Source: an uncultured Sphingobacteriales bacterium (GTDB lineage Bacteria; Bacteroidota; Bacteroidia; Chitinophagales; Chitinophagaceae). Taken from it: a stretch of DNA of 64,000 nt. The stretch lies in contig CALMQS010000039.1 in NCBI GenBank assembly GCA_937871285.1, forward strand, positions 186,001 to 250,000. The letters run 5' to 3'. The translations under genes and the position numbers were made by a program. A model generated the notes under the pieces. The model did no database searches and was not told the DNA's origin. It saw only the letters and a program-made list of their open reading frames with translations. Below are positions 52,513 through 61,574 of the stretch, piece by piece (position 1 is the first letter of the stretch; every line of letters starts with the position of its first letter).

Positions 52513-54735
52513 ATGAGGGTATTACTATCTTATTTTTTGGTTGGATCGTTACTGTATGCGTCGTGTAACAACAAGCCTGCCAATACAGGCGCAGTAGCCG
52601 TATGGTCTTTTGCCGGCTTAAACGATGAGGCCGGACTCAATAGCAAGTTACAGGAGCAAGGTGCAGTAAAGTTCGTAACCAGCGCTGGTGATGAAAAGCT
52701 GGAAACAAAAGGAAGAACGCATGATGGTAAAGCCGTATATCTTGATGGTACATCCTGGTTAAGTGCAGGGCAGGGAGCAGATGGAGAATTGAATATTGGT
52801 GGGAGAGGCATTACCTTATTTGCAAAAGTAAAACTGGATTCCTTAAAAGAATACAGTCCGGTGTTAGGCAAATCGGGCAATGATCAAAGTGTTGCGTACA
52901 AAATTGTATTACGCAGGCACGATGGGGAAGGAACCTTCATAGAAGCAATGATCGGGAGCGACGATATTGCGGGAACGCACCTGCTGAAGCATAAAATACC
53001 TGAGAATGAAGTACTCAACTGGCAGGCCATTATGTTCCGTTTTAACGGCAAAAAATCTGAGTTGTATGTAAACGGTATTTTACGTGACGAAGAAATTACG
53101 GAAGGAGACTTGCGACAATGGAACAATCATCCGGTATTGATTGGAGCCGAATTTAAGGAACCATATATTAATGGAGACAATGCAAAAAACATACTCAAGG
53201 CTACATTTAAAGGATGGATTGACGGAATTGCCGTTTATAATAAATACCTGGAAGATGATGAGTCTGCGGCTTTGTTTGGTGTGGCAGCCTTGCAGAGCGA
53301 TGGATTACCTGAGTACTATAATGAAAAATACAGACCGCAGTTTCACTTTTCTGCAAAGAAAAACTGGATAAACGATCCCAATGGATTGGTGTATTATGAT
53401 GGAACCTACCATTTATTTTTTCAGTACATGCCGCCACACCGCCCTGGTGCTTACAAGGACTGGGGACATGCTGTCAGCAAAGACCTGATACATTGGGAGC
53501 AACTTCCCTCTCACATAACACCCCACAAAGTTTGGGCAGGCTGTTGGTCAGGTTCTGCCGTGGTAGACGAACATAATGTATCCGGGTTTCAGACGGGAAA
53601 AGAGAAGCCGATCCTGGCATTTATTACCAATGGAGGCAGGCCCAATGAAGGGTTAGGCCCCAAGTGTACGCAGTGCATTGCATATAGTACAGATGGCGGA
53701 AAATCATTTACATATTACGATCAAAACCCGGTAATCAAGAATATTCATAATGAGAACAGAGATCCTAAAGTAGTGTGGGATGAAGATTCAGAGAAATGGA
53801 TCATGTCTATCTATATGGATAAAGGTTATGAGTTTGCACTATTCTCTTCTTCTAATCTGCGTGATTGGGAGCAAATATCAACATTGACGCTCGATCGTAT
53901 TGCAGAATGTCCGGGGTTTGAACCTTTCCCGCTTGATGGTAATAAGAACATTAAAAAATGGGTGTTTTCAGGCGCCAATGGTAATTACGTAGTAGGCACA
54001 TTTAATGGCATAACATTCAAACCTGAAACAGGGACGATCGTTGGCGATTATGGCAATAATTTATATGCGCCGCAAATTTGGAATAACGCTCCGGAGGCGC
54101 GTAAGATCCAGATAGCCTGGTTGTCCACCAACAAATATCCGGGTATGCCTTTCGAGCAACAGATGAACTTTCCTACTGAACTACAGTTAAAGACCACCCC
54201 TGAGGGAATTCGTTTGTTGAGAACGCCTGTAAGAGAGATCAAAGATCTTTATGACGCTGAAATCAAATTTCAAAAATCGCTTAGTGGTCAGGCTGAGAAT
54301 CCTTTGAGTGAACTTAAAGGAGACCTATATGATTTTGATTTGGAGATAGATCTTAAAAAGTCCAGCTCTTTCGAGTTGGGTGTAAGAGGTGCTACCATCC
54401 ATTACGATGCAGTTAAAAATATACTTCGATGCGGCGGCCAGGCAGAAAAAAGCGGCTTTCCACCAGATCATTGGAAGGCTTTTGTTAGAACAAACGTGAA
54501 CGAAACCAACAATATGGGCGAAGCGAAGCTGGCAGCCGTTGATGGAAAAATCAAATTAAGAGTATTGGTAGACAGAACTACGGTGGAGATATACGCAAAT
54601 GATGGACTAGTGGTAATGACTTCTTGCTTTAGGCCAGACGAAACCAGGTTCTACTCTTTATCATCTAATGGAGAAGTCAATGTAAATGCATCTATTCACG
54701 CTTTAAAATCGGCCTGGGCAGCCAGCAAAAAATAA
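52513..54735 (+). CDS. GH32 fructan/sucrose hydrolase lipoprotein with LamG domain
   Basis: 740 residues from the ATG at 52513; an in-frame TTG 24 bases upstream adds only a charged stretch. The lipobox LLYASCNN makes it a surface or periplasmic lipoprotein. Residues about 25-260 are a LamG-like domain. The GH32 five-bladed propeller starts at FHFSAKKNWINDPNGLVYYD with nucleophile Asp288. The transition-state stabiliser is Asp417 in RDPKV and the acid/base Glu465 in ECPGFE. A beta-sandwich domain follows the propeller (TTVEIYANDG). It should release fructose from levan, inulin or sucrose. It stands beside the remnant regulator and a second GH32-like gene. Confidence 0.93.
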   Translation: MRVLLSYFLVGSLLYASCNNKPANTGAVAVWSFAGLNDEAGLNSKLQEQGAVKFVTSAGDEKLETKGRTHDGKAVYLDGTSWLSAGQGADGELNIGGRGITLFAKVKLDSLKEYSPVLGKSGNDQSVAYKIVLRRHDGEGTFIEAMIGSDDIAGTHLLKHKIPENEVLNWQAIMFRFNGKKSELYVNGILRDEEITEGDLRQWNNHPVLIGAEFKEPYINGDNAKNILKATFKGWIDGIAVYNKYLEDDESAALFGVAALQSDGLPEYYNEKYRPQFHFSAKKNWINDPNGLVYYDGTYHLFFQYMPPHRPGAYKDWGHAVSKDLIHWEQLPSHITPHKVWAGCWSGSAVVDEHNVSGFQTGKEKPILAFITNGGRPNEGLGPKCTQCIAYSTDGGKSFTYYDQNPVIKNIHNENRDPKVVWDEDSEKWIMSIYMDKGYEFALFSSSNLRDWEQISTLTLDRIAECPGFEPFPLDGNKNIKKWVFSGANGNYVVGTFNGITFKPETGTIVGDYGNNLYAPQIWNNAPEARKIQIAWLSTNKYPGMPFEQQMNFPTELQLKTTPEGIRLLRTPVREIKDLYDAEIKFQKSLSGQAENPLSELKGDLYDFDLEIDLKKSSSFELGVRGATIHYDAVKNILRCGGQAEKSGFPPDHWKAFVRTNVNETNNMGEAKLAAVDGKIKLRVLVDRTTVEIYANDGLVVMTSCFRPDETRFYSLSSNGEVNVNASIHALKSAWAASKK

Positions 54736-54802
54736 TAGCTGGCATACCATGTATCACAGTAAATAAACTTCTAATTCACATTATCAGCCAAAAATCATCA
54801 CA

Positions 54803-56866
54803 ATGAAGAGCATTTTTTCGATTGTACTTGCCGGTTTGTGCTTACTGCAAACAGGATTTGCACAAAAAAAACATGTGTCTGCAAAGCTGCACACACTCAG
54901 TCCCTACTTTACTTTTACTGCCCGGGCTGCACCTTATACCACATTGAGTGTAAGCGAGCCTAAGGGTGTGATAGCTACTGAAAATAGCAAACATGAAAGT
55001 TTTACCATTAAAATGTCGGTAAATCTGCAGCCCTTTACCGGGGAGCAAATGTTACTGGAAGTTCCGGGGCTGATATCTGTTAAGTTGAGGCAGGCAGATC
55101 CCCAAAAACGCGACGGCCAAAACTATCCGGCTTCCGTAATGCCCGATGGCTCTTTGCCGGTGTTGGAAGCGGGTGTAACACTCCACTCGCCAGGGAGCAA
55201 CATTTTCTCCCGCAATCTGGAGGTGGGTCACCCGCTGGCTGCATTGAAAAATCCCTGGGGAAAACATGAAGTAGTAGTACACTTTACGAAATCACATTGG
55301 ACTTTGTATGTAGACAATGAACTGATGGATAACGATTTTGTTATCGGATATCCGCATTGGTGGCATAGGCGCTCATGGAATATCAACCCTGCAGTAGTAA
55401 GTGAAGCAAGCATTTATTTGCCAGGTATGATTGTAGAAAGGGATAACAATAGAAATATTGATAAAATGCCCGGACTGTTATATTGGACGCCCCGTGGGCA
55501 CAATAGCTGGGTGGGGGATGTGGCTACTATTTTCCACGATGGCCGCTATCATGTATTCTATCTTTATGATAGACGACATCACGCCAGTAAACTGGGTGTG
55601 GGCGGTCACTATTTTGAACACTTTTCTACTAAAGATTTTATTACCTGGACAGAACATGAAGCGGCAACTCCTATCGAAGAGCAGTGGGAAACTTTTGGAA
55701 CCGGTACACCATTCGTTTACAACGGCAAACTCCATCTTTCTTACGGGTTGCATACATCGCGTATTTATCCGGATTCGCTTACGACCTATCCTGCCATCGC
55801 GGCGTACTTTAATCAGTACAAAAGAACAGGGTATTTCAAGGCAGATCCAAAAACATCTTTTCCCGCAGGAGCTACCTACTCTGTAAGTGAAGACAATGTC
55901 AGCAATTTCAAAAAGAGTGGTTTAATTTTTCACTACAGTGAAAACCCAAGTGTATTTACCACGCCGGAAGGGAAGTTGAAAATGTATGGAAACTTCAGGT
56001 CTAAAGGAACCTGGGAGTCGCCAGCGCTTGATAGTGGCTGGTATTGCACAGACCCGGAATTTCCATTAGGTGGCGATTGTACGTTCGATTTTAAGTGGGG
56101 TAAATATGAATACGTTGTAGGTGGCTTCACCTCGTTATGGAGAAGACCGATAGGAAAAAATGAACCCTGGATAGATGTGGTTGCACAGGGAAAAGATTTT
56201 TATAACGGTGTAAACGTTCCTTCGGTTTCGCCCATTGGTGATAGCCGTTATGTAATGGCAGGCTGGATGCCCATCAGTGGATGGGGTGGCCCATTCCTGA
56301 TTCATGAACTTATACAGTATCCTGATGGGAGAGTTGGAACGAAATGGATGAAAGAGGTAATTCCAACTACCGGTGATGCAGTAGTGTTGGCTAAAAATGC
56401 TGAATCAAAATTAAAATTCCCACTGCAGGACGAAAATTTCATTATCACTTTCGACGTAGTTCCGCAAAAAAAGAAAAATGGTAAACTGGCAGTTTCGTTT
56501 TTGCCGGCTTCTGGCAGCGATCAGAAAGGATGCGAGATGCAAATTAATACAGCGGCTTTAACAGCGCATTATGCCGATGCGGTGAGCGATGGTTTTTCTG
56601 AAGGGCAAAAATCTATCAGAATGGGAGGAAATCCCAGCGTGGTTCACAACTACGCCATTGAAAACATCATGGGTGTTGACAAACCTTTTACAGTTCGGAT
56701 ACTGGTTAAAGCAAATGCAAAACTGGGCGGCACTATTATCGACACCGAAATAGCCGGACAGAATACTCTGGTGTCTTATCGTAATCAACTTGATGTTAAA
56801 AGTTTTGCTTTAAACCTGAGTGAAATCGGAGTACGCAATGTTAAGATCTCAAAAGTTATCGATTAA
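54803..56866 (+). CDS. Divergent GH32-like five-bladed propeller protein
   Basis: 687 residues, signal peptide (LAGLCLLQTGFAQ). An N-terminal beta domain (about 25-215) precedes the propeller. The blade-1 strand reads HNSWVGDVATIFHDGRYHVF, in which Asp239 aligns with the GH32 nucleophile, but the canonical NDPNG is not kept. Where the acid/base ECP is expected I read GGDCTFDFKWGKYEYV, with Asp425 instead of Glu. EHFSTKDFITWTEHE and TGTPFVYNGKLHL are usual in clan GH-J propellers. The 67-base gap to the GH32 gene suggests one operon. It could be an unusual fructan-active enzyme or a non-catalytic binding protein. Confidence 0.75.
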   Translation: MKSIFSIVLAGLCLLQTGFAQKKHVSAKLHTLSPYFTFTARAAPYTTLSVSEPKGVIATENSKHESFTIKMSVNLQPFTGEQMLLEVPGLISVKLRQADPQKRDGQNYPASVMPDGSLPVLEAGVTLHSPGSNIFSRNLEVGHPLAALKNPWGKHEVVVHFTKSHWTLYVDNELMDNDFVIGYPHWWHRRSWNINPAVVSEASIYLPGMIVERDNNRNIDKMPGLLYWTPRGHNSWVGDVATIFHDGRYHVFYLYDRRHHASKLGVGGHYFEHFSTKDFITWTEHEAATPIEEQWETFGTGTPFVYNGKLHLSYGLHTSRIYPDSLTTYPAIAAYFNQYKRTGYFKADPKTSFPAGATYSVSEDNVSNFKKSGLIFHYSENPSVFTTPEGKLKMYGNFRSKGTWESPALDSGWYCTDPEFPLGGDCTFDFKWGKYEYVVGGFTSLWRRPIGKNEPWIDVVAQGKDFYNGVNVPSVSPIGDSRYVMAGWMPISGWGGPFLIHELIQYPDGRVGTKWMKEVIPTTGDAVVLAKNAESKLKFPLQDENFIITFDVVPQKKKNGKLAVSFLPASGSDQKGCEMQINTAALTAHYADAVSDGFSEGQKSIRMGGNPSVVHNYAIENIMGVDKPFTVRILVKANAKLGGTIIDTEIAGQNTLVSYRNQLDVKSFALNLSEIGVRNVKISKVID

Positions 56867-57359
56867 TTGAATAACGAATTGCACAAATAAATCCTGAAAA
56901 TATTAACGATGAAACAAGCTATGTTATTACCGCCCGGAAGTATAGAGATTAGAAATGTTCCCGTTCCTGGAGCAGCGGGCATTTGTTCATACACAAACAA
57001 GGATAAGGGAACGAGAGATGTTTAAATTTACATTTTTCTTTCTAAAGTCTGCATTTTGGGGTCTCGCTAAAGCCCCATTATGCATTCAATAGTAAGCTAT
57101 GATGACCCGCCGGGAAAATAATTATCTGAAGATTGATTGTGGAGAACTTTTGATTTCAACTAAATAATAATCAGTCTGTAGAGTAAATAAATGGTTGAAA
57201 CTCACCGGCCTTTTCGTGGCACACGGCGTCTCGCGGGACAAAAATTATGATAATAGATTGTGTATGCCTTGCACCAAAAAATAAACAAACTCATTATCAA
57301 TCTTTACAGATCAACAAAAAACCTTAGCTTAACGACTATGATTTTGCACGAGTAAGCAG
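56867..57359. other. 493-base gap with a dehydrogenase remnant
   Basis: The first part holds the gene fragment at 56909. The rest (57026-57359) has no credible ORF on either strand. A weak inverted repeat tgggg...cccca lies near 57058-57077 without a T-run. Nothing else is apparent. Confidence 0.4.
56909..57025 (+). pseudogene. N-terminal fragment of a medium-chain dehydrogenase
   Basis: A 38-residue frame starts with KQAMLLPPGSIEIRNVPVP, the usual beginning of zinc-type medium-chain alcohol or polyol dehydrogenases. After PVPGAAG it diverges and stops, where GEVLIKV would be expected. About 300 residues are missing. It is probably the relic of a sugar-alcohol dehydrogenase that belonged to the adjacent GH32 genes. 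Confidence 0.45.
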
Positions 57360-58112
57360 CTATCCTTTTGTTTTGATCACCCGCACCTTCCATTCTTCGG
57401 GTCCCTTCTGAAGGTATTCCCATTTAAAAGGCTCCTTGCTTTCTGCTTCCATCTGGTAATAAAGCGGTTTCGGATCATGGTCGTTGATGAATTCAAAAGC
57501 TTCACCTGGTTTTATATCGGCAAAGGCTTTATAAAACATTTCATGACGTTCTGTTGGTGGAAAGGGCCGGATGTCAAACTCATTGACTACCGAGAAACCA
57601 TCTTCTCCCAGGCCGCTCTTTACCTTTTTTGTAATGTGCACAACGTATTCACCGGGTTCCTGCTTTTTGTATATCCAGGAATGCTTTCCTTCAAACTTAT
57701 TAACGAAAATGCCATGAATGTCTTTAGGGTCTTTCTCAGCGATGAGCTCCATCGTATCGCCCTGCTCCATCATGCCATAGCGATGGAATACAATTTGTTT
57801 CCACTCCCCTTCACGGGCTTTCCGAAGGTCGAGCAGGGTAGATATGTCCGTAAATGTCCTGCCCTGCGAAGCTTCTGTACGGGTAACTTTCACCTTCCAT
57901 TCTCTTCCACCCCGGTTGAGGTATTCCCATCCTACCACATCTCCATAAATGGAGCGGAATTCATAATAAAGTGGTAGAGGATCATGATCGTTGATAAAGA
58001 CAAAGCTATCGCCAACAGGCAGTTCCCTGAAGCGTTGTATTAACGTTTTATGCCTTTCAATAGGAATAAGCACCCGCACATCCAGCTCTCCGGCTTCTGA
58101 TTTGTTATCCAT
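57360..58112 (-). CDS. Triple DUF2249-repeat protein
   Basis: 250 residues containing three copies of the DUF2249 module. Copy 1 (about 10-77) and copy 3 (about 180-248) are close to each other: both have FINDHDP, PLYY, WEYL and EWKV. Copy 2 (about 100-165) is degenerate (GDTMELIAEKDPKDIHGIF). The His/Asp-rich FINDHDP loop is a likely metal or haem-handling site. DUF2249 proteins are linked in the literature to nitric oxide and hemerythrin-type metabolism, but no function is proved. No denitrification gene is in view. The neighbouring genes are unrelated RNA-modification enzymes. Confidence 0.85.
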   Translation of the reverse strand: MDNKSEAGELDVRVLIPIERHKTLIQRFRELPVGDSFVFINDHDPLPLYYEFRSIYGDVVGWEYLNRGGREWKVKVTRTEASQGRTFTDISTLLDLRKAREGEWKQIVFHRYGMMEQGDTMELIAEKDPKDIHGIFVNKFEGKHSWIYKKQEPGEYVVHITKKVKSGLGEDGFSVVNEFDIRPFPPTERHEMFYKAFADIKPGEAFEFINDHDPKPLYYQMEAESKEPFKWEYLQKGPEEWKVRVIKTKG

Positions 58113-58301
58113 GATGAATTGATTTTTATTAACGGTTACTATTTACTGCTATCAATGGCAATATTACCATTATATGGGGATGCATGTTTACTAAAAGTGG
58201 AAATTCATCAGTACACGAAATATCCCGGAACGTAAAATATCGGGGTGCTGTTGATGCAAGTTGAATAGGAAGCCAGGGAGAAGAAGCAACATGCGGAGCA
58301 T

Positions 58302-59024
58302 TCAGCCTTTCCATTTTCGCAACTGCTGCAGAAAGGCGCGCATATCTTTTGGAAGTGGCGCTTCAAGCAAACGCTTTTGCTTTTTAGCATCCGTGAATTG
58401 CAATTGTTCAGCATGAAGCGCTAAGCGGTTAAACAATGGCTTTTCTTCGTCCTCTTTCTTTGAAAGATTGAATTTCTTTTTGATTGCCGACAACATTACA
58501 GGCTCACCATTTCCATATAAGGGATCACATACTATGGGGTTGCCTATGTGCTTCATATGTACCCGTATCTGGTGCGTACGACCCGTGTGTATGCGAAACC
58601 GCATTAATGAAAAATTGCCAAAGCTTTCGGTGAGCGTATAGTCTGTAAGCGCAGGCTTGCCTTTTTTATTGGTTACCATCAGTCCCCTTTTTACAGGGTG
58701 CTCCATGATGGCGGCATCAACCGAACCGCTTTCGGCAGAAGGAATACCATGCACCAGGCCGGTATAATATTTTTCTACTTCCCTACCTTCAAACTGCTTC
58801 GATAAAAACTTATGGCTAACCTCATCTTTGGCAAATACAATGATGCCACTCGTATCTTTATCTAAGCGGTGCACCGTCCATATCTGGCCGTATTTCTGTT
58901 GCAATAATTGTTTTAAGGCGATTTCTTTTCCTTCCCTGTCGGGTACCGACAATAAGCCAGACGGTTTGTTGACTACAACAATAGCCTCATCTTCAAAAAT
59001 AATTTCGGGTTTTAATTTTTGCAC
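58302..59024 (-). CDS. RluA-family pseudouridine synthase
   Basis: 240 residues. The catalytic motif VHRLDKDTSGIIVFAK includes Asp55. The C-terminal segment RIHTGRTHQIRVHMKHIGNP is the RNA-binding strand of the family. No S4 domain is seen, which points to an RluA- or TruC-like tRNA or rRNA uridine modifier. Its target cannot be read by eye. It lies six bases downstream of the RsuA/RluB-type gene, so the two are co-transcribed. Confidence 0.92.
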   Translation of the reverse strand: MQKLKPEIIFEDEAIVVVNKPSGLLSVPDREGKEIALKQLLQQKYGQIWTVHRLDKDTSGIIVFAKDEVSHKFLSKQFEGREVEKYYTGLVHGIPSAESGSVDAAIMEHPVKRGLMVTNKKGKPALTDYTLTESFGNFSLMRFRIHTGRTHQIRVHMKHIGNPIVCDPLYGNGEPVMLSAIKKKFNLSKKEDEEKPLFNRLALHAEQLQFTDAKKQKRLLEAPLPKDMRAFLQQLRKWKG

Positions 59025-59030
59025 AGCAGG

Positions 59031-60458
59031 TCAGGAAGTTTTTTTGTTGCCGAAAGAAGTATTCAGGTGCTTTAGTAAGCGGATCTCTTTTTCCGTAAGC
59101 AGACGCCACTTGCCCCTGTCTACATTTTTTTTGGTGAAGATGCCATACATCACCCTGTCGAGGTTTTTTACTTTAAATCCTAAGTGTTCAAAAATACGTC
59201 TCACGATCCGGTTTTTGCCGCTGTGAATTTCTATGCCTACGATGCTTTTATCTTTTGAGTCGGCGTAAGCTACAGCATCCGGCTGAATAAATCCGTCTTC
59301 CAGCGTAATACCACTGGCAATTTTATCCAACTGCGCCTTAGTAACAGGTTTGTCTACCCGAACTTCATAAATTTTCTTTACCTCATATTTCGGATGGGTG
59401 AGCCGTTGTGCCAGTTCTCCGTCATTGGTAAGCAATAGCACGCCAGTTGTATTCCTGTCTAAGCGTCCTACCGGGAATACTCGTTCCTCAGTTGCCCGTT
59501 TTACCAGGTCCATTACGGTTTTACGTCCTTCAGGATCATCAGTGGTGGTAATATAATCCTTAGGTTTATTAAGCAGGATGTACACCAGGTTTTTTTGTAT
59601 GGCTATTTTCTTGCCATTTACCTTAATATTGTCGCTTTGACTTACCCTGAAAGGCGGCTCCTTAATAACCTGGTTATTTACGATCACCTTGCCGGCTTTA
59701 ATCAGGCCGGCCGCTTCCCGCCTGCCACAAACCCCGCTCCACGCTATGAATTTGTTTAATGGCATTTGATCTTTGGCCGCATCGCCTGGTGAAGGTTGCT
59801 TATTACCGGGTATAGATTTTTTCGGGGCCTGTATCGTTTTTTTATGGATAGATTTTGCTGTACGATCCGTGCTATCGCGGCGACCGTCATCATGCTTCCG
59901 TATCCCGGAGGCTCTGCCCTGTTCTTTATTGCCTGAAATCCGTTCCCCGGTGCCTGCTTTTGCTTCCCGGGCCTTATTTACTACAACTTGCTTTCCGCTT
60001 CCGTGCTCTTCTCTTCCTTCCTTCCTGTAACCTGTATGCTGTATCCTGGAACTTGTATCCTGAAACCTGTAACCTTTATGCTCTCTTTTATCCCCTGAAT
60101 GCTGTTCTCCGGAACTTGTTGTTGTTCTTCCCCCTTTTTTTAAGCCGGGCTTATGCTTTATATCCCCGTTTCTGCTGCCCGCTTTTCGCACCCCGGAAAC
60201 ATTGCTTTGTGGTGTTTCGTTCTTTTTACCCTCAACCCTCAACCCTCTACCCTTAACCTTGTAATCTGTACCCTGTTCCCTGTCCCCTGCAACCTGTGTC
60301 CTGCCTCCGGCCCTTCTTTCACGCGCTAATTTTTTTTGCTCATCAAAATACGCGTTCTTCTCAGCTCTGATCTTCTTTTTCTCCTGGCGTATTCTTTCTT
60401 TTTTCTTTGCGCCACTCTCCACCTTGTTAATGAACTTATCGAATGGTTTTTTACTCAT
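59031..60458 (-). CDS. RsuA/RluB-type pseudouridine synthase with repeat-derived N-terminal extension
   Basis: 475 residues from MSKKPFDKF; a start seven residues upstream is also in frame. The catalytic half (about 235-475) has an S4 domain (LNKFIAWSGVCGRREAAGLI, IKAGKVIVNNQ) and the synthase motif FPVGRLDRNTTGVLLLT, as in RluB or RsuA. The first 235 residues are Lys/Arg/Gly-rich and of low complexity. Most of that region has the composition of a disordered tail. Two blocks of it are encoded by 7-base-repeat tracts (60021-60083 and 60224-60307). It probably modifies ribosomal RNA; the extension may bind RNA or be a tolerated insertion. Confidence 0.9.
   Translation of the reverse strand: MSKKPFDKFINKVESGAKKKERIRQEKKKIRAEKNAYFDEQKKLARERRAGGRTQVAGDREQGTDYKVKGRGLRVEGKKNETPQSNVSGVRKAGSRNGDIKHKPGLKKGGRTTTSSGEQHSGDKREHKGYRFQDTSSRIQHTGYRKEGREEHGSGKQVVVNKAREAKAGTGERISGNKEQGRASGIRKHDDGRRDSTDRTAKSIHKKTIQAPKKSIPGNKQPSPGDAAKDQMPLNKFIAWSGVCGRREAAGLIKAGKVIVNNQVIKEPPFRVSQSDNIKVNGKKIAIQKNLVYILLNKPKDYITTTDDPEGRKTVMDLVKRATEERVFPVGRLDRNTTGVLLLTNDGELAQRLTHPKYEVKKIYEVRVDKPVTKAQLDKIASGITLEDGFIQPDAVAYADSKDKSIVGIEIHSGKNRIVRRIFEHLGFKVKNLDRVMYGIFTKKNVDRGKWRLLTEKEIRLLKHLNTSFGNKKTS
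60021..60083. repeat. 7-base-unit tract inside the pseudouridine synthase gene, first block
   Basis: Nine units in perfect register: cttcctg, taacctg, tatgctg, tatcctg, gaacttg, tatcctg, aaacctg, taacctt, tatgctc. They are the same words as in the gap before the aldehyde dehydrogenase gene (taacctg, aaacctg). Because seven is not a multiple of three, the translation repeats only every 21 bases and reads as varied low-complexity residues. Confidence 0.85.
60224..60307. repeat. 7-base-unit tract inside the pseudouridine synthase gene, second block
   Basis: Twelve units in register: ttttacc, ctcaacc, ctcaacc, ctctacc, cttaacc, ttgtaat, ctgtacc, ctgttcc, ctgtccc, ctgcaac, ctgtgtc, ctgcctc. The block is exactly 84 bases (28 codons). 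It encodes part of the basic low-complexity extension, including VKGRGLRVEGKK. Confidence 0.85.
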
Positions 60459-60470
60459 GTTAAAAAGTTT

Positions 60471-60485
60471 ACCGTACAATACGGT
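60471..60485 (-). promoter_or_regulatory. Inverted repeat before the RsuA/RluB-type gene
   Basis: ACCGTA-CAA-TACGGT is a perfect 6-base inverted repeat in the gap between rlmN and the pseudouridine synthase gene. On the transcript it would form a hairpin 12 bases before the ATG, with a later T-run. It could be a weak terminator for rlmN or a translation control element. Confidence 0.35.
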
Positions 60486-60500
60486 AATAGTTGTGAAAGA

Positions 60501-61553
60501 TCAATGGTTTTCTTTATTTGCTAATTGCCCGCACGCCGCGTCAATATCCTTTCCCCTGCTTCTTCTCAGCCTTGCATTCACCCTGTTCCTTTCAAGATAC
60601 TGCATGAAATTTTCAGTAGTAGCTTCATCGGGCTTTGAAAAACTGGCGAGGTCTATAGGATTATATTCAATAATATTTACTAAATCCGCCGGTATCTGCC
60701 GGTATACTTTTACCAGCTCATCCGCATCCTGCAGCGAATCATTAAAATCCTTAAAGAGAATGTATTCTAAGGTAATTTCATTGTGCGTTTGCTTATAAAA
60801 GTAATTCAGCGCATCTATTAACGATTTAATATTGTTGGTATCATTGATAGGCATGATCTCGTGCCGCTTTTTATCATTAGCGGCATGTAAGGAAAGCGCC
60901 AGCTTAAATTTTACCTGGTCGTCTCCCAGTTGCCTGATCATTTTGGCCACACCGGCAGTAGAAACAGTAATACGCCTGGGACTCATTCCCAGTCCATCGG
61001 GCGATGAAATACGTTCAATGGCTTTTAATACGTTTTTATAATTGAGCAGTGGTTCGCCCATTCCCATAAAAACAATATTGCTCAGTTTCTTTTGATATGT
61101 TTTTTCCGCCTGCTGATGGATTAATACCACTTCATCATAGATCTCGTCAAAATGGAGGTTACGCTTCCGGTCCATATAGCCGGTAGCACAGAATTTACAA
61201 CTCAGGCTGCAGCCAATCTGGGAAGATACACAGGCCGTTTGTCTTGATTCGGTTGGAATAAGCACGCCCTCCACCAGGTGGCCATCAACCGTTTTGAAAC
61301 GGCTTTTAATAGTGCCATCTGCCGAAAACTGGGAGGCGTCTACGGTTAAGGCAGGCAAATTGAAATCTTCGCTTAGCTTGATCCTCAGGGCTTTACTCAA
61401 ATTAGTCATTGCCTCAAAGCTATGAGCGTGTTTTTGCCAAAGCCATTCATATACCTGGTTGGCCCTGAATTTTTTATCCCCCGCTTTTTCGAAATATTGC
61501 TGTATCTCCTCCAGGCTTAGATCACGAATATTTGTTTTTTTTGCCGGCTGCAT
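60501..61553 (-). CDS. rlmN: 23S rRNA (adenine-2503-C2) methyltransferase, radical SAM
   Basis: 350 residues. The radical-SAM cluster motif is GCSLSCKFC with Cys115, Cys119 and Cys122. The two catalytic cysteines are Cys108 (ACVSSQ) and Cys341 (AACGQL), with the 7-residue spacing of E. coli RlmN between Cys108 and the cluster. It methylates A2503 of 23S rRNA, and in many bacteria also A37 of some tRNAs. It is a standard chromosomal housekeeping gene. Confidence 0.96.
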   Translation of the reverse strand: MQPAKKTNIRDLSLEEIQQYFEKAGDKKFRANQVYEWLWQKHAHSFEAMTNLSKALRIKLSEDFNLPALTVDASQFSADGTIKSRFKTVDGHLVEGVLIPTESRQTACVSSQIGCSLSCKFCATGYMDRKRNLHFDEIYDEVVLIHQQAEKTYQKKLSNIVFMGMGEPLLNYKNVLKAIERISSPDGLGMSPRRITVSTAGVAKMIRQLGDDQVKFKLALSLHAANDKKRHEIMPINDTNNIKSLIDALNYFYKQTHNEITLEYILFKDFNDSLQDADELVKVYRQIPADLVNIIEYNPIDLASFSKPDEATTENFMQYLERNRVNARLRRSRGKDIDAACGQLANKENH

Positions 61554-61574
61554 CTTGCAAAGATATACAAAGGT

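Noticed and set aside
58113..58301. Gap between the DUF2249 and RluA-family genes
   Set aside because: I looked for a small RNA or tRNA fold and saw none; no credible ORF either.
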